Assembly (NCBI GenBank): GCA_016219865.1
Contig: JACRKF010000033.1
Span: 65,960-123,953, forward strand
Length of the DNA stretch: 57,994 nt
From: Candidatus Woesearchaeota archaeon
GTDB lineage: Archaea; Nanobdellota; Nanobdellia; Woesearchaeales; DSVV01
Reading direction: 5' to 3'
Positions 45,995 to 53,226 of the stretch are shown one piece after another. Within the stretch, counting starts at the first letter, position 1. The number at the start of each line of letters is the position of its first letter. Below the pieces are notes generated by a model. The model saw only the letters and a program-made list of their open reading frames with translations, had not been told where the DNA came from and did not search any database. A program made the translations under genes and the position numbers.

Positions 45995-47488
45995 ATGATA
46001 CAAATAAAATGGTTAGAAAATAGAAAAATGCAATTATTATTCTTGTTAATAATTACGCTTATAATTATTTTACTTCCAACTATTATTCGTATATTGCATT
46101 TTAAAGAAATTATTCTTCCAGGAGATGCTATCTATTATGATATCAGGATAGCAGAAGATATACACAGCAATAATTTATTAGCAAACGATGAGTTAGTATT
46201 CACACAAACTAATTATCTGTTTAATCCAATTCATTATCTTTATATGCTCTTTTTTATAATAATGCCGCCAAATATTGCCATTTTTTTATTAACGCTTTTT
46301 TTTTCATTGTTCTCCATTTATTTATTATATAAAATAATGGAAACATTGGCAATTGAAGATAATTATAAAATTATCACTTTAATACTTTATATTTTGTCTC
46401 CGATATTTATCTCTTCAACAATTTTTATTAGCAAATTTACACTTGGTATACTATTGTTTCTATTATTAGTTTATCTTGTCATATTAAATAAGAACTCAAT
46501 CATTATTAATGTAGCAATCATATCTTTAGCAATTTTATTATTCTATATATCATTCCCATTTTTGTTATTTACAATTATTTTCTTATTTTTCTATAGTATA
46601 TTAGCAAAAACAAGTATAAAAAAGCCGATTATAATCTGCGCAATTATAATTTCTATAATATTATTACTGCATCAGATTCCTATATCTAAACAATTTACAC
46701 AACTGCCAGAAAGAACTATCTATTCTAATATTTTTCAAGAAACAATCTCTGATTTAGGTTCAATTATAGGGTTTGGTATATTCTCATTATTATTATTCAG
46801 TGTAGGCTTATATGTCCTCTGGAAGAAAAGTTATATCACAAAAAGACAGATGATGCTCATCTTTGTAATGCTTATAATCACTTATTATTTCTCTGAAGGC
46901 AAGTATTTGCTTAATATTCTTGTATGTATTATAGCTGCTACAGCATTTATTTATCTATTAGAGAAACAATGGGAGTTATCATTAATTAAAGAAATCTCTC
47001 TCTTTATCTTAATTTTAGGTGTTATATTTTCAGGTTTGTCAACTGTTGCAAGAATAACAATCGTATCTCCATCATTAAACGAATATAATGCTGTGCGCTT
47101 TTTGCAGCAGCAATACAATAATCAAGATATTAATAGCAAAGGATATGTTTTATCCTATTACAAATATGGACATATATTGCAATCAATCCCTGGAAATAAT
47201 AACAATAATAACAAAATACCAGTTTTTCTAGATACAAGAAGCTATGAAAGCAGCAACTATTTTGATCAATTTACAATTGCAAATGAGATATTTTATTCAA
47301 GAGATATAAGAAAAACAACGCAATTGTTATCACAATCTCAAATAAAATATATCTTTATAACTCCTGCTATGAAATCAGGACTTGTGTGGAAGAAAGAAAA
47401 TCAAGGTTTGCTTTTCCTTCTCAAAAATAGCGAAAGATTTAAAAATATTTATAATAACAACAGCATAGAGATCTGGGAATTTTCATGA
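45995..47488 (+). CDS. GT-C-type membrane protein, STT3-like
   Basis: The 497-aa protein has about 11-12 hydrophobic segments and a first-loop acidic motif (ILPGDAIYYDIRIAEDIHSNNLLANDELVFTQTNYLFNPIHYLYML) arranged as in the preceding gene. A short soluble tail follows (GYVLSYYKYGHILQSIPGNNNNNNKIPVFLDTRSYESSNYFDQF). GHILQSIPGN..PVFLDTRSYE resembles the C-terminal part of the preceding protein, so the two are diverged paralogues. The exact activity is unknown. It begins 16 nt after the previous stop, and a piece of family A core (GACGAAGTGAACAA) lies after its own stop. Confidence 0.65.
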   Translation: MIQIKWLENRKMQLLFLLIITLIIILLPTIIRILHFKEIILPGDAIYYDIRIAEDIHSNNLLANDELVFTQTNYLFNPIHYLYMLFFIIMPPNIAIFLLTLFFSLFSIYLLYKIMETLAIEDNYKIITLILYILSPIFISSTIFISKFTLGILLFLLLVYLVILNKNSIIINVAIISLAILLFYISFPFLLFTIIFLFFYSILAKTSIKKPIIICAIIISIILLLHQIPISKQFTQLPERTIYSNIFQETISDLGSIIGFGIFSLLLFSVGLYVLWKKSYITKRQMMLIFVMLIITYYFSEGKYLLNILVCIIAATAFIYLLEKQWELSLIKEISLFILILGVIFSGLSTVARITIVSPSLNEYNAVRFLQQQYNNQDINSKGYVLSYYKYGHILQSIPGNNNNNNKIPVFLDTRSYESSNYFDQFTIANEIFYSRDIRKTTQLLSQSQIKYIFITPAMKSGLVWKKENQGLLFLLKNSERFKNIYNNNSIEIWEFS

Positions 47489-47503
47489 CGAAGTGAACAA
47501 TAT

Positions 47504-48766
47504 ATGGAATTTATTAATATCATATTGTTGGTGATCTATTTTATATCATTATATTTTACAATTTTTTGGATAATTGTATTCATTGAAGATAAGCCGCCAT
47601 CAATATCAAACAATAAAAAAAATTTATATTCATCATCTATCTCTATTATAATTCCAGCTTATAATGAACAGGAGTCTATTGAGAAAACACTGCTTTCTGT
47701 CTTATTATTAGATTATCCAAAAGAAAATTTGCAGATTATTGTAGTAGATGATGGTTCAACAGATAACACAGAACAAAAAGTAAAAGAAGTTATTTCAGCA
47801 AATTCTTCTTATGATATTTCTTTATTTCAGCAGAAAAATAAAGGAAAAGGTGCAGCATTAAACGCTGGTTTAAGCAAAGCAACAGGGGAATACTTTGCTT
47901 GTCTTGATGCAGATTCATTTGTGCATAAAGATACATTAAGGAAAATGGTTGATTTTTACGCAACAGCTGAGCAAGATATTGTAATTGTAACTCCTACTTT
48001 GAAAGTTGCTTCTCCGAAGAGATTCTGGCAGAAGATTCAAGCAATTGAATATATCATCTCAATATTTATTGCAAAGTTGATGAGCAAAGTAGATTGTTTG
48101 TATGTAGCTCCAGGTCCATTTTCTCTCTATAAAACAGCTATCATCAAGAAATTAGGTGGTTTTGATGAGAATAATCTGACAGAAGATCAAGAGATTGCTT
48201 ATAGGGTGCAAAAAAATAATCTAAAAATAAAACAATGTCCTGCAGCAGATGTTTATACAACTGCTCCGAAAACATTTTCAGAATTATATGCGCAGCGTAA
48301 TCGATGGTTTAAAGGAGGATTATTTAATGCATTGAAATATAAGAACATGCTGCTCAATAAGTCATATGGTGATTTTGGTATTCTTCAGATGAGTGTTAAT
48401 GTTATGCTTTTTATTTTTAGTATTACTACTGTCAGTTTTTTCTTTTATTACACGATAACACCATTATTAAGAAGTTTTTATAATCTTTACCTTGTTGGTT
48501 TTGATATCAAGCCATTTCTGCGAGATATCTTTATGATTAATTTAGATCTTCTTTCTTTGGATATTACAACAATGTTCATAATCAATATAGCATTATTGAT
48601 CACTATTTTTCTTATTTATTTATCATATAAAAACGCAGAACAGCAGATTACTTTTTTCGATTTGCTTTACTTAATACCATACCTTTTTATATATTATATC
48701 ATCTTATCATTTATTGCAGTTGTTATTGTGATAGAATTGTTTTTTGGTAAAAAACAAAAGTGGTAA
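47504..48766 (+). CDS. Family 2 processive-type glycosyltransferase
   Basis: The catalytic GT-A domain shows ISIIIPAYNEQESIEKTLLSVL, IIVVDDGSTDNTEQ, CLDADSFVHKDTL (DxD), TEDQEIAYRV and QRNRWFKGG (QxxRW), the full set for membrane-embedded GT2 enzymes such as chitin, hyaluronan or cellulose synthase relatives. One N-terminal helix and about four C-terminal helices are present. The length is 420 aa. It probably adds or polymerises sugars on the cytosolic face for the lipid-linked glycan used by the neighbouring GT-C proteins. The start lies 15 nt after the previous stop. Confidence 0.88.
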   Translation: MEFINIILLVIYFISLYFTIFWIIVFIEDKPPSISNNKKNLYSSSISIIIPAYNEQESIEKTLLSVLLLDYPKENLQIIVVDDGSTDNTEQKVKEVISANSSYDISLFQQKNKGKGAALNAGLSKATGEYFACLDADSFVHKDTLRKMVDFYATAEQDIVIVTPTLKVASPKRFWQKIQAIEYIISIFIAKLMSKVDCLYVAPGPFSLYKTAIIKKLGGFDENNLTEDQEIAYRVQKNNLKIKQCPAADVYTTAPKTFSELYAQRNRWFKGGLFNALKYKNMLLNKSYGDFGILQMSVNVMLFIFSITTVSFFFYYTITPLLRSFYNLYLVGFDIKPFLRDIFMINLDLLSLDITTMFIINIALLITIFLIYLSYKNAEQQITFFDLLYLIPYLFIYYIILSFIAVVIVIELFFGKKQKW

Positions 48767-48768
48767 TC

Positions 48769-49524
48769 ATGGAAAGAAAAATAAGTAAAGAAAAATATAT
48801 TTTGGCAGCATTGCTTACATTACTCATATTTAGCTTAGGTTTAACTTTAGGGATATTATTAGATAGTGTAAGATTGCAGAAATCAGAAAAGTTATCAAAA
48901 CAGCAGGAGATTGATTATGGAAGCTTGCAATTGCAATATTTGTATTTAACAACATTCTCTGAAAATGAAGATAGCTGTTCAGTATTAAAGGTTGCATTAG
49001 ACAAATCTATCAAGGATCTTTCTGTATCATTAGAAAAGTTTGATCAGTATAAACATAACAGTAATTTTAATAAGGATGAATTTAATATGGTTGCAAGAAG
49101 ATATATTCTAGATAATATCAAATATTGGCTTTTTGCGCAGAAATCGCAGCAAAAATGCGCAATTGATCTTGTTACAGTGCTTTATTTCTACTCAGAAAAT
49201 GATTGTAGTATTTGTCCAGATCAAGGAGTTTTATTAACGTATTACAAAAAGATTTATGGTGAAAAGTTATTAATCTTCCCAATTAATGCAGATCTTGAAG
49301 AAAATGAAGCTATGATTACAGTAATCAAAAGCAAATACAACATAACACAATATCCCACTATTATAATTGGTAACAAGAAGTATGAGGGTGTTGTAAAAAA
49401 GCAGCAATTAGGAAAAGTTATTTGTAATAATTTCGTAAATAAAGATATTTGTTATAACTATAAAGAAGATAACGAAGAAGATGTAAAAACCATTATCAAT
49501 GATTCTGAAGTGAATAATTCATGA
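48769..49524 (+). CDS. Membrane-anchored thioredoxin-fold protein
   Basis: An N-terminal membrane helix (YILAALLTLLIFSLGLTLGILL) is followed by a helical region and then a thioredoxin-like domain from residue ~140. This domain contains the redox motif CSIC (FYSENDCSICPDQGVLL) and the cis-proline segment QYPTIIIGNKKYEG. Additional cysteines (DSCSVL, QKCAID, VICNN, DICYN) suggest disulfides outside the cell. ATG 48769 is used; GTG 48760 is part of its upstream site. The gene is embedded in the glycosylation cluster. It is comparable to Ost3/6-like thioredoxin subunits of oligosaccharyltransferase, although that parallel is inference. Confidence 0.75.
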   Translation: MERKISKEKYILAALLTLLIFSLGLTLGILLDSVRLQKSEKLSKQQEIDYGSLQLQYLYLTTFSENEDSCSVLKVALDKSIKDLSVSLEKFDQYKHNSNFNKDEFNMVARRYILDNIKYWLFAQKSQQKCAIDLVTVLYFYSENDCSICPDQGVLLTYYKKIYGEKLLIFPINADLEENEAMITVIKSKYNITQYPTIIIGNKKYEGVVKKQQLGKVICNNFVNKDICYNYKEDNEEDVKTIINDSEVNNS

Positions 49525-51071
49525 AGTATTTGAATCAGCTAAGACAGCAGTTAGAGGATAATAAAATAATTGCAATAATCATAGTGCTTTTTTTAACAAT
49601 AAAATTATTTTTTTTGTTTAGGTTCCATACATTAATCTGGGATGAAGCTGTTTATATAGCAATGGGAAAATACATCTATTCTTTAGGGCAGCAAGGCATT
49701 TTGGAAATTATTAGGCCAATTGGGTTGCCATCTATTTTTGGTCTTTCTTGGAAACTATTTGATAATTATATTGTAATTGATGAGATAATAGAATTACTAT
49801 TTGCAGCAGGATCAATAATCTTAGTATACCTCATTGCAACAAAAGTATTCAACAAGAAAACAGCGATTTTTGCAGCATTGCTCTATGCATTTACTCCTTT
49901 GTTTTTTCTTTATGCAGGTTATTTTCTTTCAGAAATTCCTTCAACATTTTTTATATTGCTTTCAATCTATTTTTTTATTCAACAAAAATATATCTCAAGC
50001 GCAATTGCAGCAGGAGCAGCATTATATTTTCGTCTGCCGCAGGGGTTATTTTTGATAATTGTGGGCATTACACTCTTTATTGAGTTTATAAGAAAAAGAA
50101 AATTCTCAAAGACAGTAACAAATGGTTTATTATATCTTTTCTTTTTCTTTTTGATTCTTTCTCCATATATGTTTATCAATTATCAATTATACAAAGATGA
50201 AACATGCTGTTTGAGTCATGCATTATTTCGTCCATTAATCCTTGCTTCTTATCATCAAAACAATCCTGCTGATGCATTGCCAACAATTACTTTTCTAGAA
50301 AAGATGTATAATGCATTTTATTATCTTATTATCTTCTTAAAGCACAATATTCTCTTAATATTTGGTTTTTTTGGGATTATATTATTTTTCACAAAAAGAC
50401 TTTATAAAACAACAAACAAAACTTTTTTGTTTGTATTTATTCTTATATCATTGTTATATTATTCAATCATAGCAAATAAACAAGAAAGATTTGGCTTAGT
50501 ATTTCTTCCAATATTCTCTATTTTTGCTGCATATGGATTAATCTCAACATATGAAAAATTATCAAAGAAATCCTTTAAGATTGCTTTCATGGTTTTTGTT
50601 GGAATCATTATGATTATTTTGCTAAGCATAGACTTAAATTTTTATTTCTGGCGTTCAGCAGAATCGCCTGAAATAATCAAAGATTATTATCAATATTATG
50701 TTGGAAAACAAGTTGATGGTGTTATCTTAACAACAGATCCAGTTCCTGCTGCATATACTGATGCTGCATTTCATCCATTTTATGAATCAATTGATGAAGG
50801 CATTGTTATTATCAACAGATCAATGCCAAATATAAATATAGATGCATCCATGCTTAAAGGGGATATTAATACAGCATATGCAGAGAATTCAACACTGCCT
50901 GCAAATATTTTTGCAGTTATATTTTCAAAACATGCATTCTACTGCGCGCCAGGAGATGCAGTTTGCCGGCAGAAGATTGATGTTCTATTTTCAGCAATAA
51001 ACAGCTCAATGAAGAACGTCTTTCAAAAAGAATATTATGGAAATACTTATTATATCTATGAGAAGAAATGA
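49521..51071 (+). CDS. PMT/ArnT-like GT-C glycosyltransferase (family 39/83 type)
   Basis: The 516-aa membrane protein has the first-loop motif FHTLIWDEAVYIAMGKYIYSLGQQGILEIIRPIGLPSIFG, with the DE pair of protein mannosyltransferase-like enzymes. Around ten membrane helices follow (for example IIVLYLIATKVFNKKTAIFAALLYAFTPLFFLYAGYFLSEIPS). The C-terminal soluble domain has cysteines (FYCAPGDAVCRQ). Enzymes of this type move a sugar from a polyprenyl phosphate carrier to protein or lipid outside the cell. It overlaps the thioredoxin-like gene by 4 nt. It is the last gene of the cluster. Confidence 0.8.
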   Translation: MKYLNQLRQQLEDNKIIAIIIVLFLTIKLFFLFRFHTLIWDEAVYIAMGKYIYSLGQQGILEIIRPIGLPSIFGLSWKLFDNYIVIDEIIELLFAAGSIILVYLIATKVFNKKTAIFAALLYAFTPLFFLYAGYFLSEIPSTFFILLSIYFFIQQKYISSAIAAGAALYFRLPQGLFLIIVGITLFIEFIRKRKFSKTVTNGLLYLFFFFLILSPYMFINYQLYKDETCCLSHALFRPLILASYHQNNPADALPTITFLEKMYNAFYYLIIFLKHNILLIFGFFGIILFFTKRLYKTTNKTFLFVFILISLLYYSIIANKQERFGLVFLPIFSIFAAYGLISTYEKLSKKSFKIAFMVFVGIIMIILLSIDLNFYFWRSAESPEIIKDYYQYYVGKQVDGVILTTDPVPAAYTDAAFHPFYESIDEGIVIINRSMPNINIDASMLKGDINTAYAENSTLPANIFAVIFSKHAFYCAPGDAVCRQKIDVLFSAINSSMKNVFQKEYYGNTYYIYEKK

Positions 51072-51391
51072 ATTTATTTTTTGACAGTTTTTCTATGTGT
51101 ATATGTTGCAATATCAATTAACTATAATCTATTATTATTGTTTACATGTTATATTCTATAACATTAACCCCTAATTTAAGCTAAACTATATATAACTAAT
51201 AATAAATATAACATCAATAATGTTAATTAATTTAACTAATTCATTAATTAAATCATCAAACTATAATTAAAACTTGATAAAATAAAGATAACTATGTTAA
51301 GTAAAATAACGAAAAAATAGAAATAATCTAAATTAGTTATATAATGACGCAGTAGTAATCAATAGTTTTATTAATAACAATAACCGAAAGG
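51072..51391. other. Gene-free, extremely AT-rich stretch
   Basis: About 320 nt between the glycosylation cluster and the 99-aa gene contain no credible frame. They are almost free of G and C, with many TTAATTAA-like and ATAACT motifs (for example TGTTAATTAATTTAACTAATTCATTAATTAAATC around 51218-51254, broken by single changes). I see no repeat family or structured RNA. It could be merely a large promoter region, or DNA that unwinds easily. Confidence 0.4.
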
Positions 51392-51400
51392 TATATAAAT
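51392..51400 (+). promoter_or_regulatory. TATA box of the 99-aa protein gene
   Basis: TATATAAAT preceded by CGAAAG (BRE-like) ends 24 nt before the ATG at 51425, an almost ideal archaeal promoter with leaderless start. Confidence 0.65.
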
Positions 51401-51424
51401 AAGTTATTAACTAATATCTTTAAC

Positions 51425-51724
51425 ATGTATGTTGATGATGATTTTATTAAAGAGGGTCAAAAGATGGTTATAATTACATATTCAACAAGAAAACTCACAA
51501 ACTCCAATAAAATTCGTTTCTATTATGCATTAAATGGCAGGGATGGAAAATCAGGCATTATTAAAGAAGATCAAATCAAACATATTGGAAAAACAGTTCT
51601 TCTTGTACCATACAGATTTGCAGATGATATCAAACAATTCATGCAGCAATGGGACTTACCATACACATTCACAAAAATCATTGTTGGCAATACTGAAACA
51701 TTTGGCGCAGCACTGGAGAAATAA
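51425..51724 (+). CDS. Small unknown protein, 99 aa
   Basis: The protein has MVIITYSTRKLTNSNKIRFYYALNGRDGKSGIIKEDQIKHIGKTVLLVPYRFADDIKQFMQQWDLPYTFTKIIVGN as its core. It is a compact alpha/beta sequence without cysteine or membrane segment. I do not recognise a named family. The ideal TATA box and the exact spacing to ATG 51425 favour this start over the internal ATG at 51467. It is expected to be well expressed from its promoter. The structured RNA candidate begins ~85 nt after its stop. Confidence 0.7.
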   Translation: MYVDDDFIKEGQKMVIITYSTRKLTNSNKIRFYYALNGRDGKSGIIKEDQIKHIGKTVLLVPYRFADDIKQFMQQWDLPYTFTKIIVGNTETFGAALEK

Positions 51725-51766
51725 AATACAATCCAGACAAATCACAATTCCGCTATATCCCGAATC

Positions 51767-51798
51767 AAGAATTATTCGCTCGCAAGCGAATAATTCTT
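51767..51798. repeat. 14-bp palindrome, possible degenerate family B copy
   Basis: AAGAATTATTCGCT and AGCGAATAATTCTT pair perfectly around CGCA. TATCCCGAATC precedes it, resembling the family B box with several changes. It also separates the 99-aa gene from the promoter of the RNA candidate and may be its terminator. Confidence 0.45.
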
Positions 51799-51809
51799 TA
51801 TATTTATGT

Positions 51810-51930
51810 GTTGTGGGGGTTGGGCAGCACTGTCTATGGTATCTAGTAAAACTTAGACACCCCCAACAATCTCTAGCTGCTCAAACACAAACACGTACTA
51901 GCTGCAGAAGATTTCTGCAGCTATTTTTTT
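51810..51930 (+). ncRNA. Candidate orphan structured RNA with pseudoknot and terminator hairpin
   Basis: A TATA-like TCTTTATATTT (51795-51805) precedes the start. GGGGGT (51815-51820) pairs with ACCCCC (51859-51864), stacked on GTCTA/TAGAC (51832-51836 with 51854-51858). The bulged strand contains GGGCAGC (51822-51828), which can pair with GCTGCTC (51876-51882) outside the hairpin, giving a pseudoknot. The RNA ends in an 11-bp hairpin (TAGCTGCAGAA/TTCTGCAGCTA, 51899-51923) followed by seven T. CTAGCTGC occurs both at 51873-51880 and 51898-51905, so alternative pairing is possible. The GC content is well above the surroundings. No coding frame fits, and the next gene is convergent. Confidence 0.5.
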
Positions 51931-52025
51931 CTTTGAGAATATTTTTATATTCTTTGGAATATTATTAGTAATATTAACCTGTTATCGTAGAAAATTACAT
52001 TCTTAAAGATAAGAAAAGGTAAACT

Positions 52026-52571
52026 TCAATCTATTCTATATTCCCATCCAGGTTTCCATTCTTTTTTCAACCGCCAATCTTCTGCAATTGCCTGCTTCCA
52101 AGTTTTCTTATTGCACAGCACTTCAAGTGCAAGTTGTGGCGCTTGATGTGCGACAATTGCTATTCGTTTGCCATCATATTGTTGTTTCAGAAATTCTAAG
52201 AAATTCTTTATCCGTTGTTCAACGTCTTTATAACTTTCTCCGTGAGGGAATTTCTTACTAATAAATATCGTTAAATCTTTTTTAAACAGCATGCAGCTTT
52301 TGCCAGTAAACTCTCCATAATTTGCTTCTCTAAGTCTTTTGTCTTGGATAATCTGGAATTTATTACCAAAACAAATCTTTGCTGAGTCAACTGCTCGCTT
52401 TAAATCAGAACAAAAAACAGCATCAAACTTTTTATTTTTCATCAATTTTCCAAGTTCTTCTGATTGTTTTATTCCTTTCTCTGATAATATGCCATGATTC
52501 CATCCAGTAGCAATATCCTGTTCATTATCTGTTGTGGTGCCATGCACAAAATAAGTGATATGGATTGTCAT
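52026..52571 (-). CDS. Histidine phosphatase family protein
   Basis: The protein starts MTIHITYFVHGTTTDNEQDIATGWNHGILSEKGIKQSEELGKLMKNKKFDAVFCSDLKRAVDSAK, a phosphoglycerate mutase-like fold. The catalytic loop reads VHGTT instead of RHGxT, so the first arginine is missing, while the second motif (LREANYGEFTG) and second histidine (IAIVAHQAPQLAL) are kept. The open frame extends to 52589, but ATG 52571 gives the conserved start and 181 aa. It is directly downstream of a winged-helix gene and probably controlled by it. The substrate is unknown. Confidence 0.8.
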   Translation of the reverse strand: MTIHITYFVHGTTTDNEQDIATGWNHGILSEKGIKQSEELGKLMKNKKFDAVFCSDLKRAVDSAKICFGNKFQIIQDKRLREANYGEFTGKSCMLFKKDLTIFISKKFPHGESYKDVEQRIKNFLEFLKQQYDGKRIAIVAHQAPQLALEVLCNKKTWKQAIAEDWRLKKEWKPGWEYRID

Positions 52572-52576
52572 AAGTA

Positions 52577-52915
52577 TCAACAAGAGCAATTATTTACTAA
52601 GATTTCATTCTTTTTTGAATCTTTCTCTAATGCTTCAGAAATCAGCGCTTTTTCAAGCTCGAGAATCTTTTTTGTAATGATACTTTTAGTATTGAGGGTA
52701 AAATATCGTGTTTTCCCTTCTTGTTTTGTTACTGTTATTATGTTATGGTTCTCTAATTCTTCCCAATAATTAAATAATGATGCTTTTGATATCCCTGAAC
52801 CTTCTATTATTTCTTCTTTTGTGAAATCTAATCCTTTATTTTCTACTAAAAAGTCGATTATTTTTAAGAGAGGTATTTCACCAGTAAGTTGCAATAATAA
52901 TGATTTTTCTTCCAT
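52577..52915 (-). CDS. Winged-helix transcriptional regulator
   Basis: The 112-aa protein has a DNA-binding winged helix at residues ~12-75: GEIPLLKIIDFLVENKGLDFTKEEIIEGSGISKASLFNYWEELENHNIITVTKQEGKTRYFTLNTKS, typical of archaeal ArsR/MarR-like regulators. A helical C terminus follows, ending NNCSC, two cysteines that might bind metal or sense redox state. It overlaps or adjoins the phosphatase gene and is divergent from a small gene at 52981, so it could control both. Confidence 0.8.
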   Translation of the reverse strand: MEEKSLLLQLTGEIPLLKIIDFLVENKGLDFTKEEIIEGSGISKASLFNYWEELENHNIITVTKQEGKTRYFTLNTKSIITKKILELEKALISEALEKDSKKNEILVNNCSC

Positions 52916-52980
52916 AATCTACAAGAAAGAAAGAAAGAAATATAAATGTTCTTATGAAAAGTATATTTAGGTAGACTTTC

Positions 52981-53157
52981 ATGTGGACAGACGTTGAAAT
53001 TAAAGGGAAGATATTGCATAAGCTAACCCGTATGGGAAAATTCAAACATAGCCATACTTCTATTGACAATCTCCCTAAGGGATTTCCAAAGGAATTAAGA
53101 AGAGATGTTAAAGATGCAATACAGCAACTGATTAAAGAGAGTATTATACTATATTGA
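52981..53157 (+). CDS. Small protein, 58 aa, probably truncated
   Basis: ATG 52981 opens MWTDVEIKGKILHKLTRMGKFKHSHTSIDNLPKGFPKELRRDVKDAIQQLIKESIILY, a sequence like the start of small archaeal proteins that continue with a segment approximately ..KPTGYGLHVSL. Here a TGA follows directly and the next ~25 nt lead into the family B element at the end of cysS. The visible part has protein-like composition and a TATA-like GTATATTTAG near 52961. I judge it as a gene that lost its C-terminal end. Confidence 0.5.
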   Translation: MWTDVEIKGKILHKLTRMGKFKHSHTSIDNLPKGFPKELRRDVKDAIQQLIKESIILY

Positions 53158-53180
53158 TGAGTTTCTGAAGAAAGAATAAA

Positions 53181-53226
53181 TTATCCGAATTACTTGCTGT
53201 GAGAATCTTGTAAAACAAGATTCTCA
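53181..53226 (-). repeat. Family B palindromic element, copy 4, forming the cysS C terminus
   Basis: The box variant TTATCCGAATTAC (53181-53193), 6-7 nt, and the palindrome TGAGAATCTTG-TAAAA-CAAGATTCTCA (53200-53226). It encodes the last residues of CysS (DENLVLQDSHSK) and the stop codon. Confidence 0.75.

Noticed and set aside
51834-51968. Plus-strand frame continuing through the RNA candidate
   Set aside because: The frame overlaps the 99-aa gene and reads through stable hairpins. The peptide is Gln/Arg/Ser-rich and not protein-like.
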